From Spirogloea muscicola (Eukaryota; Streptophyta; Zygnematophyceae; Spirogloeales; Spirogloeaceae), in NCBI GenBank assembly GCA_009602725.1, contig WELB01000251.1, positions 1 through 48,974 on the forward strand: a stretch of DNA of 48,974 bases, in the 5' to 3' direction. A program made the translations under genes and the position numbers. The notes beneath the pieces were generated by a model. That model did not search any database and had not been told where the DNA came from. It worked only from the letters and a program-made list of their open reading frames with translations. Position 1 is the first letter of the stretch. Every line of letters starts with the position of its first letter. This document shows positions 43,401 to 48,974 of this stretch, piece after piece.

Positions 43401-44606
43401 AGTCGTGGCGGCTTGGGATGCCGCTCAGTTGCCCGCGTCTGTGAGGCGGCCTTCCTGGGAAGCTGGGCGCAGGTGGCCGCCCCCATGTGTCAGCGGTTCC
43501 TCGTGCACGGACAACGCGCCCTGGAGCGGGCGGCAGCCGATGTGGAGACAGGCCAACTCCCCTTCCAAGTCGCCCTCCGCACTGCCCGCGACAGGCTCCT
43601 GCAGGTCCACCCCAACATGTCCGAGCAGACTGTTCCTTTCCGGCACCTCGCCCACACTCCAGACCTGCGGGCTCAGGCACGCTTCACGGCGTTGGTCGAG
43701 AAGGCGGCCTCCGACCAGGCGGTGGAGCTTCTCCCTCCGTCTGACGTTCGCGGGCGTGCTCGGCTTCTCTCCGCCTCTTCCCCTGGGGCGGCGGCGTGGC
43801 TCCAAGCGCTCCCACTCTATGCCGCACTTACCATGCCCGACGAGGTCTACCGGACGGCGGTGCATCGGCTCTTGGGGCTCCTCCCTCCCTGCCTTACAGG
43901 TGTCACACAGTGCGAGTGCGGCGCCCGGCACGCCGACCCTGCGGAGCTGGCCGCGCACATGCTCCGTTGCGCCCACGGAGGCGAGAGGACCGCTTCCCAT
44001 GATCTTTTGCGCGATGGTATGCAGGGGGTGTTCATAGAGGCGGGCTTCAAGGTGGCGGTGGAGTGCTCCTCAGTCATGCCCATCCTGCGGGGCGAGGACG
44101 GCCGGTCGCACACCCGGCGCGCCGACCTGGTCGCTATCCTGCCCAGCGGCGGTCCCCGCATCATCACTGATGTGGTGACAACGGACAGCTACGACTCCGG
44201 CAACCCCACCAGGTCGGCGTCGTTTGCAGGGCATGCGGTCGGCCTGGCAGCCCGGGCAAAAGAGAAAAAATATGCCGATCACCCGGTCGGTGATGAGTTC
44301 GCGGCCCTGGCGATAGATGTTCACGGGGCCTTCGGCAGCCGCTGGCTGGATCTCCTCCAGCGGCTTGCTCGTCAGGCTATTGATCGGCGGTCGGGTCCGC
44401 CCGGGGCGCTGCCCGGCTTCAACGCCGCCGGGTCGCTCGCCCAGGTCTTTCGCATGCGCTTGGCGGTATCGTTCCAGCGATCCCTTGCCCACGCTGTCCA
44501 CACGCGCGCAGGACGCGCTCTGGCCGCGGCCTCCGGGTCTCGGCGGAGTGCCTCCTTCCCTGCCTCGAGCTACTCGGACCTGATGTTGCTCACTCGCGGG
44601 TACTGA
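40425..44606 (+). CDS. Non-LTR retrotransposon polyprotein: zinc fingers, reverse transcriptase, CCHC, restriction-like endonuclease
   Basis: An uninterrupted, intronless 1,393-codon frame; the first ATG is at 40530, so the true start is probably there. Numbering from 40425: a Pro-rich N-terminus with two identically spaced fingers, C-x2-C-x12-H-x3-C, at about residues 175 and 353. The reverse transcriptase has RPIAIGEVLYRLVG, VDVRNAFNSVDRD (Asp 737), STRGARQGDPLAGFYYALAH and YADDTTL (Asp 829, Asp 830). Then CECG-...-HMLRC (about 1163), the knuckle typical of this class. The endonuclease has RRADLVAIL (Asp 1234), IITDVVTTD (Asp 1249) and AKEKKYADH (Tyr 1283), the PD-D-KxxKY pattern of R2/NeSL-like elements. 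The C-terminus is SDLMLLTRGY. All catalytic residues are present, so it could be active. It uses target-primed reverse transcription by family analogy. Confidence 0.93.
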   Translation: MCLPLDHRRARSRAPPPPPLLNPGPSPASLPAAPAMGSAARRSLAPAALASAAPLPVASTARPRRRRRSPSPEWLQESLQAKHWCEAVRAPRPRLRQERGAAPPPPAPPDLHVPALLPAVVAAACLRFICRPAPPPPPPPFPLHATPPSTATPPPLPPSPPPPPQPPAASEGVQCPRCPKLCKNAHGLAIHAHSCLKRAGIAAAAAAAAVAASGPPVLAQAVPAPEQEHHSEEHISPPAPEMCGAPALLTPPSRHDGPPEVNPIPPQGAPSYEHEAAPHLPAGVVPLVETGLPSPPPSPPSPPPPPPSPPLPQHPPPLSQSSAPPPSPPPPPSPSEPAPPPPPSPASPDPPRCQYCTKPYTTRSGRTLHERACVCNNNRAEQARGAAAAGGRRGRPGRPVPPAPSPPTPQHWQWLAGLDLAAVHRQAALPLVRHVPRWVRPHIRRALRPAMQRIVRDHRDEAAWKQFLLFPRLLLGRVPNDGRRQGQQPLLERVQMFEGGQWEELLARHDAAVAASAADHGATRAAPAGAANVRRALRFGHAGELSRAVQALDDSVLAPTNAATRAALDSLHPPARNPLPPWLDIFTPLEEVVLDADALRQALQSSRRAAAGGPSHMLTEHLREIFLEGDAADFAALHQVCQLLARDQVPASVRDVLCASTLLALSKAGGGVRPIAIGEVLYRLVGRALWQQHAGQAQAHLAPQQFGAGLRSGGETVVHGVRATLDLHPEWVAMAVDVRNAFNSVDRDVIAEELREAFPSLLPFFRLGYGRPSDLLWRTEGGAVETLHSTRGARQGDPLAGFYYALAHHRALQATVAAHPGVLVPTYADDTTLVGPPADVVAAFATLQVQLGAIGLDIRADKCCAWSPAGPLPAHLGLPVGCQTPAEGLTLLGVPLGAPAFVAEQLQGRLQDHLRPAARLHTLNDMQLATAMLTRCIAQRPHYLARTVLPSPAVTAAYEAFDTGIMAAAASLVQHPAFLTTQAAQLQASLPISRGGLGCRSVARVCEAAFLGSWAQVAAPMCQRFLVHGQRALERAAADVETGQLPFQVALRTARDRLLQVHPNMSEQTVPFRHLAHTPDLRAQARFTALVEKAASDQAVELLPPSDVRGRARLLSASSPGAAAWLQALPLYAALTMPDEVYRTAVHRLLGLLPPCLTGVTQCECGARHADPAELAAHMLRCAHGGERTASHDLLRDGMQGVFIEAGFKVAVECSSVMPILRGEDGRSHTRRADLVAILPSGGPRIITDVVTTDSYDSGNPTRSASFAGHAVGLAARAKEKKYADHPVGDEFAALAIDVHGAFGSRWLDLLQRLARQAIDRRSGPPGALPGFNAAGSLAQVFRMRLAVSFQRSLAHAVHTRAGRALAAASGSRRSASFPASSYSDLMLLTRGY

Positions 44607-44744
44607 GCTTCCCTAGTATGTTGTCGTGATTGGTAGAGTAGAGGAGTCCTTCCTCGGCTTCTCATTCTTCGGCTTTGGACATTGTCCATTCTTTTTGGGC
44701 TGGCTTTGCCAGCCCCTCTTTCTTTATGGGCGAGCCTTCTTCTT
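40436..44744 (+). mobile_element. Full-length REL-type non-LTR retrotransposon (family A), boundaries approximate
   Basis: The left limit is set by the end of the family B tail, and the right limit by the hairpin unit after the stop. No untouched target duplication was found, so the ends are uncertain. A TATATA stretch at about 40,030-40,050 lies in the upstream flank, not in the element. Confidence 0.55.
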
Positions 44745-44750
44745 TTGTCC
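44682..44750 (+). mobile_element. Hairpin unit downstream of the intact retrotransposon ORF
   Basis: Stem GGGCTGGC/GCCAGCCC with a TTT loop (44697-44715), then ATGGGCGAGCC and CTTCTTCTT. TTGTCC occurs just before (44682-44687) and just after (44745-44750), a possible 6-bp target duplication. It could instead be part of the element's own 3' UTR. Confidence 0.65.
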
Positions 44751-45120
44751 TTGGCCATTTGGCCTACATTTCTAATACACGGAAGGATCTCCTTGTGGTG
44801 CTCCGCCCTGGACGTTGCCCAGCCAGGCAGAGTTGACGTGGGTGTCAAGCTTTGAATGCGTCAATAAGTACCACGTGCAGGAGCAGGCGAGGCCCACCGC
44901 TCCGGGGGTGGCAACCACGTCCTGACGTCGCACGTATGGCTAATCGCGGCTGTCGGACGTTGGCATGATGCCCGACAACTCCATCTATTGGCTTTTCGGG
45001 GCATCCATGGCAGATCTAGCATCTCTGAGTGAAGAGAGGGCAGCCTCACTGTTGGGCCACCTACGTCGACTGTCGATCTTTCCCCGGAGCTCGCGGCTCT
45101 CAGCGGATGCTGCCGTGGAT
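44751..45120. other. Spacer between retrotransposon and palindromic mosaic
   Basis: No gene or repeat copy could be supported here. Confidence 0.4.
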
Positions 45121-45175
45121 AGTGTAACGGGCCAGACCCAGGGTACCCCGCAGTGTGTCACCCGTCCGGTTTTCG
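45121..45175 (-). repeat. LTR-end-like repeat, inverted copy
   Basis: Begins TGTAACGGGCCAGACCCAGG and continues with GGTACCCCGCAGTGTGTCAC; the reverse complement matches 45,913-45,971 and 47,091-47,153. It is the outer left edge of the inverted-repeat mosaic. Confidence 0.6.
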
Positions 45176-45513
45176 GTTATTTATGGGTATTGTCTATTAC
45201 ATCATCTGCTAACCGCTGGCTACTGATTATCGCTTAGCCTAGCCGCTACACTGCTCCCCCCTTGGCTGGACGTCCTTGTCGCGTGTTTGGTGTCCGTCGC
45301 ATCTCCGACCTTTGGCGCGTCGCCGGCTTCCGTCGCGTCTCCGGCGCACATCGCGTCTCCGCGTCTCCGCCGTACGCCGCCTCTCGGGCCTTCGTCGCGT
45401 CTCGGGGCCTTCGTATCATCTCGGGCCTCCGTTCCGTCTCCGTCGTGTCGCCAGGGGTCATCACCCCTCAGGAGCCCCATCTCCTCTGGGCCGCTCGCCC
45501 CCCAGGGGACATC
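45176..45513 (-). repeat. Left arm of large inverted repeat, with degenerate 15-bp tandem repeats
   Basis: Inverted copy of 46,780-47,090. Shared blocks include ACATCATCTGCTAACCGCTG, TAGCCTAGCCGCTACACTGC and CCTTGTCGCGTGT. From 45,270 to 45,450 it is built of degenerate CGTCGCGTCTCCGGC units, which can be read as VASPA-type or GDATEA-type peptide repeats. Confidence 0.75.
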
Positions 45514-45575
45514 AAGAAGAAGAAAGTGCTCGCCCATTGAGAATAGGGGCTGAAAAAGCCCCCCCAAAAAAGAAT
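45514..45575 (-). mobile_element. Hairpin unit, minus-strand copy
   Basis: The minus strand reads CATTCTTTTTTGGGGGGGCT, a stem GGGGC/GCCCC (45546-45563), CTCAATGGGCGAGCAC and a CTTCTTCTT tail. A clear target duplication was not found. Confidence 0.75.
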
Positions 45576-45653
45576 GAGCAGAGTACGAGAAGGGGGCCAG
45601 GGGAAGCGCTAAGAAAAACAAGCACACAGAGAAACAAAGCAGCTACGAAACAC

Positions 45654-45686
45654 TCAGTAACCTCTGCTAAGCAGCCGCAGGTCGGA
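45654..45686 (-). pseudogene. Retrotransposon C-terminus SDLRLLSRGY-stop
   Basis: Minus-strand TCC GAC CTG through TGA. Mirror image of 46170-46202, with about 43 identical bases around it. Confidence 0.7.
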
Positions 45687-45839
45687 GATGCTAGGCTCAT
45701 CGCCCCTCAGGAGCCTCAGCTCCTCGTCTCCGCCTCCGTTACCAGGGGTCATCGCCCTTCGGCCCTCTGTCTCGTCTCTGCCGCCGCCAGGGGTCACCCC
45801 TCAGGAGCCCCAGCTCCTCGGACCATCGGAGGAGGCCGC

Positions 45840-46090
45840 TCAGAGACCTCAGCTCCCCGGGGCCGGCTCCTCGCCGCACCCCACCCTGCCCCCCCGGCTT
45901 GCCCGCCTGGGAATCGGACGGGTAACACACCCTGCGGGTTACCCTGTTTGCCCTGGGTCTGGCCCGTTACATTGGTGGAGAACCGGGGTAAATACCTGGA
46001 GGTGCAGGTCGCGGGTTCGATACCTGGGCGGGCAAGCCGGGGGGGCAGGGTGGGGTGCGGCGAGGAGCCGGCCCCGAGGAGCTGAGGTGT
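45840..46090. repeat. Perfect-looking inverted repeat, arms about 70 bp, loop about 110 bp
   Basis: Left arm 45,840-45,910 (CTCAGCTCC, GGGGCCGGCTCCTCGCCGCA and CCCCCCCGGCTTGCCCGCC). Right arm 46,022-46,090 is its reverse complement. The loop holds the LTR-end-like repeat and a TGGTGGAGAACCGGGG stretch. Confidence 0.85.
45913..45988 (+). repeat. LTR-end-like repeat followed by primer-binding-site-like sequence
   Basis: Ends CCCGTTACA at 45971. One base later TGGTGGAGAACCGGGG (45973-45988) begins with TGG, as expected for a site pairing with the 3' CCA end of a tRNA. Reverse transcriptase of an LTR element is not present nearby. Inference only. Confidence 0.4.
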
Positions 46091-46169
46091 CTGAGGGCTC
46101 CTCCGATGGCTCTGGCCAGCACTTTCTTCTTCTTCTGGCCAGGGGACCAACTTCAACGAGCCTAGCATC

Positions 46170-46202
46170 TCCGACCTGCGGCTGCTTAGCAGAGGTTACT
46201 GA
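46170..46202 (+). pseudogene. Retrotransposon C-terminus SDLRLLSRGY-stop
   Basis: Followed by a hairpin unit 32 bases after the TGA, like the intact element's own tail. Confidence 0.72.
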
Positions 46203-46233
46203 GTGATTCTCCTGTAGCTCTTTGGATTTTGTC

Positions 46234-46292
46234 CATTCTTTTTTGGCTGGCTTCTGCCAGCCCCTCTCTTCTATGGGCGAGCTCATTCTTCC
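46234..46292 (+). mobile_element. Hairpin unit
   Basis: CATTCTTTTTTGGCTGGC, stem GGCTGGC/GCCAGCC (46245-46262), CTATGGGCGAGCTC and an ATTCTTCCTCC end. Confidence 0.78.
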
Positions 46293-46434
46293 TCCGATGG
46301 TCCGACGAGCTGGGGCTCCTGAGGACGATGACCCCGGAGAGCGAATGACCCCTGGCGGCGGCAGAGACGAGGCGGAGGGCCGGAGGGCGATGTCCCCTGG
46401 TGACGGAGGCGGAACGAGGAGCTGAGGCTCCTGA

Positions 46435-46458
46435 GGGCTGCTTAGCAGAGGCTACTGA
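46435..46458 (+). pseudogene. Retrotransposon C-terminus LLSRGY-stop
   Basis: Reads GLLSRGY-TGA and is followed by the same TGATTTTCCTGTAGCTCTTT flank that follows 46202, so the two tails are duplicates. Confidence 0.65.
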
Positions 46459-46520
46459 GTGATTTTCCTGTAGCTCTTTGGACTTTGTCCATTCCCCTGG
46501 CCCCCTTCTCGTACTCTGTT

Positions 46521-46578
46521 CATTCTTTTTTGGGCTGGCTTTTCCAGCCCCTATTCGCAATGGGCGAGCACTTTCTCC
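46521..46578 (+). mobile_element. Hairpin unit, left partner of an inverted pair
   Basis: CATTCTTTTTTGGGCTGGC, stem GGGCTGG/CCAGCCC (46532-46550), CAATGGGCGAGCACTTTCTC. The reverse complement lies at 46,621-46,678, with arms of about 80-90 bp and a 40-bp centre. Confidence 0.82.
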
Positions 46579-46620
46579 TGAGGGGCGATGCCCCTTGGGG
46601 GCGAGCGGCCCCGAGGAGAT

Positions 46621-46678
46621 GAAGAAAGTGCTCGCCCATTGAGAATAGGGGCTGGAAAAGCCAGCCCAAAAAAGAATC
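46621..46678 (-). mobile_element. Hairpin unit, right partner of an inverted pair
   Basis: Stem GGGCTGG/CCAGCCC at 46649-46667. The flank AGAAGGGGGCCAGGGGAAGC recurs at 45,589 onward next to the minus-strand copy there. Confidence 0.82.
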
Positions 46679-46731
46679 AACAAAGGACGAGAAGGGGGCC
46701 AGGGGAAGCGCTAAGAAAAACAAGCACACGA

Positions 46732-46792
46732 AGAAGAAGTGGCTCTCCCAATGGGGCCAAAGACAGAAGAATGAGCTCGCCCATAGAGGAGA
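46732..46792 (-). repeat. Partial hairpin-unit-like segment
   Basis: The minus strand shows CTATGGGCGAGCTCATTCTT and CCATTGGGAGAGCCACTTCT, i.e. two tail types joined without the GGGCTGG stem. Confidence 0.45.
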
Positions 46793-47090
46793 TGGGGCTC
46801 CTGAGGGGCCATGACCCCTGGCGACGCGACGGAGACGGAGCGGAGGGCGGAGGCCCGAGACGAGACGAAGGCCCCGAGAGGCGTCGAAAGCCCGAGAGAC
46901 GATGTACGGCGGAGACGCTGGAGACGCGATGTACGCCGGAGACGCGACGTAGGCCGGCGACACGCCGGAGGCCGGACACGCGACAAGGACTCCCAGCCAA
47001 GGGGGGAGCAGTGTAGTAGCGGCTAGGCTAAGCGATATTCAGTAGCCAGCGGTTAGCAGATGATGTACTAAACAGTGCCCGTCAATATCG
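46793..47090 (+). repeat. Right arm of large inverted repeat, with degenerate 15-bp tandem repeats
   Basis: Reverse complement of 45,176-45,500. It contains GGAGACGCGACG-type units and then ACACGCGACAAGGACTCCCA and GGGGGGAGCAGTGTAGTAGC. Differences between the arms show the duplication is not brand new. Confidence 0.75.
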
Positions 47091-47153
47091 GGAACCGGAC
47101 GGGTGACACACCCTGCGGGGTACCCTGTCCGCCCTGGGTCTTGCCCGTTAACA
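47091..47153 (+). repeat. LTR-end-like repeat, outer right edge of mosaic
   Basis: GGAACCGGACGGGTGACACA, CCCTGCGGGGTACCCTG and GCCCTGGGTCTTGCCCGTTA. Counterpart of the inverted copy at 45,121. Confidence 0.65.
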
Positions 47154-47379
47154 GTTAATTACCATATGTTGCTCGTCGATACAACCTGGGCCAGGTTCTC
47201 TTCGACTCTCCTGTTTCGCGCATGTGCCCAATTGGGCTGCCGACGTCACTAGCTCACGGCAATTCGGCGCTTTAACCGACACAACGACAGTAGTCGCCAA
47301 CCGTCATAGCGCAGCCGCGCGCCTCTGTCCCCCCCCGCTTCCTCGCGGCCGGCTCCGAGCCACATGGTGGGCCAGCCCA

Positions 47380-47442
47380 GGAAGTGGCGAGAGGAGGTTA
47401 GAGCAGAGGCCATCTCAACTTATTGCACTCGAGGGTACTGAA
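47380..47442 (+). pseudogene. Diverged retrotransposon C-terminus (STYCTRGY-stop)
   Basis: Reads EVRAEAISTYCTRGY-TGA. Only the CTRGY end resembles the signature, so the call is weak. Confidence 0.35.
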
Positions 47443-47624
47443 TCCCCCTCTCAGCCGGCTTGAAACAGCCGAATCCTCCTAACTGAAGTGCAGAACTGCA
47501 ATACGTATAGCCCAGGTCTAGCTTTTGCCTGAACATTGAAGTGGCTCGGCTGGCCATCCTAACTTGGTCTGGCCTCCCATTACTTCATTTCATGCTCAAC
47601 GCGCACATTCTCTTATGATTCAAT

Positions 47625-47680
47625 ATGAGGCAATGGCTGTGAGAGGTTAGCCCAAAGGAATGTACAAGAAGTGAAAGCCG
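47625..47680 (-). repeat. Hairpin unit, degenerate copy
   Basis: The minus strand keeps TTGTACATTCCTTTGGGCT but the stem partner is lost (AACCTCTCACAGCC). Confidence 0.4.
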
Positions 47681-47736
47681 ACAGGCTTAAGAATTCACGG
47701 GTGGAGCTACTCTTTGTGACTCCTGCGAGTAGGCGT

Positions 47737-47766
47737 TCAATAACCTCTAGTCAGCAAATGCAGATC
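47737..47766 (-). pseudogene. Retrotransposon C-terminus FDLHLLTRGY-stop
   Basis: It ends a 237-codon minus-strand open frame (to 48,450) whose upstream part is Pro/Ala/Arg-rich and has no RT or endonuclease motif. Only the tail signature is recognisable. Confidence 0.55.
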
Positions 47767-48974
47767 AAATGAGGGCGAAAATATGGAGGTAGGAGGGGTG
47801 GGGGGGGGGAAACGTGGCTCCTTTACAGCGGCAAGCGGCAGTGAAGTGCCTGCCCCAGAGGTGCCTGCCCTAAAAGGGCATGCGGCGCCTTGCCCGTTTT
47901 GGGGATCCACGGCGATAGGGAGGGGGTAGGAAAGGATGATTAGGCGAGGTGGGGGGGGGGGTGGGGGCGGCGCACGCGGGCGCATGGGCGGGCGCGCCGT
48001 TACGGGCCCGCGGCCACTTGCGCCGCCGGCTGGGAGTCGTGCGGGGCTGGCAGCCGGCCGTGCCGGCGGGTCTTCTGGGGATGCGACGAGATGAAGGAAG
48101 GCGAGCGGCAATGCATGATGCGGTAAGGAAAGTGAAAGGGAGGCCAGAATGCGAGCCTGACAGTAGTCCTGGATACGATGTATCAGATTGTGGCCCCGAG
48201 ACGGGAATGGGAGCCGGCCGCCCGTCAGACGGCCCCGTCTCGGCGCCGCCGCGTCGCCTTCCTCCCCACCCGTCGTCGCTGAGCGGGCCCCCACGCTTGC
48301 CCGCGCGGCCTGGGCGGCCCACGCCCATCGGGCGGCAGCCTCGGCCCGCCGGGCACATCGGATGGCGGACGACGGCCAGCCACTGCAACATCGCCACGCG
48401 GGATGTTGTGAGGGGCGCCACGCGGCGGTGCGCTGACGCGGCGGGAACATCCGGAGCGCGGCGCTGATTGGTCCGCGCGGCGCGCCGGCGGATCAGGAGC
48501 TTGGCGCTCCGCGCACGCCGGGCCCGGCGTGCACGACAGCCACGCGTCGCGCCCCGCCCGGCGCGACAGCCAATGGGAGCCCAGGGCCGGATGCGCCGGG
48601 TTGGCGCGGGCGGGCGACGCCCGGCTACCGCGGTTAGCCGGCACCGGGCCCGGCGCGCTGGGGCGCGCCCCCGCCAGCCGGGGGGTCTGCCCCGGTTAGC
48701 CCGCCGCGGCCAGACCCGGTTAGCCCGCTGCGGTGCCGCCCCCCAACTGGCCCGGGCCTGGGGGCTAGCTGGCAGCGGGGGGGGGGCGCGCAACGACGCC
48801 CCCCCCCGCCAACCCGGGGAAAATAACCAGATTTGGGTTTCCTCCGCGAATCCGCGCGCGACCGGGCGGAGGTGGTCAGAACATCGGGCGGCGCGGAGGA
48901 GGGCGGATTGGGGCCGAGGCGCCGCGCCCCCCCACGGCCGCTAGGGTCTTGCAAAAGCCGCGAACGCTACAGGG
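47767..48974. other. Very GC-rich terminal region, no gene supported
   Basis: Long open frames exist on both strands because stops are rare at this GC content. None shows a family motif. Three GGTTAGCC-G/C copies occur at about 48,630-48,730 and homopolymer G and C tracts are common. Confidence 0.45.

Noticed and set aside
47870-48944. Several 100-300 codon frames in the terminal GC-rich region
   Set aside because: All frames on both strands are open at this composition and none shows a domain motif or splice-supported continuation.
1-48974. CRISPR array, prokaryotic operon or phage
   Set aside because: No regularly spaced identical repeats, no ribosome binding sites, and genes are split by spliceosomal introns.

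Overview
The window is nuclear DNA of a eukaryotic green alga; the best guess is a trebouxiophyte-like chlorophyte. Evidence: genes are broken by many short introns, almost all GT-AG. Several products are plant or plastid types: a plant-type APS reductase with a thioredoxin-like tail, a plastid sigma factor, lumazine synthase, a kinase-fibrillin protein and an aldo/keto reductase with transit-like N-termini. The chlorophyte polyadenylation signal TGTAA sits at several stop codons, and an intron holds CCCTAAA-type telomere-like repeats. First exons are very GC-rich, and four of them contain a single N; a fifth runs into a 972-base N gap.

Layout. 0.4-5.1 kb (+): probable kinase-fibrillin (PAP14/FBN11-like) gene. 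6.0-8.1 kb (-): lumazine synthase, 7 exons. 9.0-11.4 kb (-): aldo/keto reductase, 6 exons. 11.5-12.5 kb: N gap. 12.5-15.7 kb (+): serine carboxypeptidase (S10), 9 exons. 16.5-19.6 kb (+): APS reductase, 9 exons. 19.6-23.1 kb: gene-poor, with two decayed non-LTR retrotransposon 3' ends. 23.2-26.8 kb (+): plastid sigma-70 factor, 12 exons. 27.7-32.9 kb (-): gamma-tubulin complex component 4, at least 16 exons, head to head with a biotin-protein ligase (33.3-36.3 kb, +, 9 exons). 36.3-49 kb: accessory region packed with retrotransposon remains, around one intact 1,393-codon retrotransposon ORF (zinc fingers, reverse transcriptase, CCHC knuckle, restriction-like endonuclease) at 40.4-44.6 kb.

Most of the genes supply plastid or core metabolism: riboflavin, sulfate assimilation, biotinylation and plastid transcription. 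They are ordinary single genes, not an operon or cluster. Exon joins were deduced by hand from splice signals, reading phase and family motifs; phases agree at all listed joins except where stated.

The most unusual content is in the repeats. A roughly 61-bp hairpin unit occurs at least six times in good form. One copy interrupts a retrotransposon remnant, is flanked by an 8-bp target duplication, and has uninterrupted paralogous sites elsewhere in the window, so it behaves as a discrete, extremely small mobile element. Many truncated retrotransposon tails share a C-terminal signature (DL-x-x-L-T/S-R-G-Y-stop). A 2-kb mosaic of nested inverted repeats at 45.1-47.15 kb is built from these pieces.
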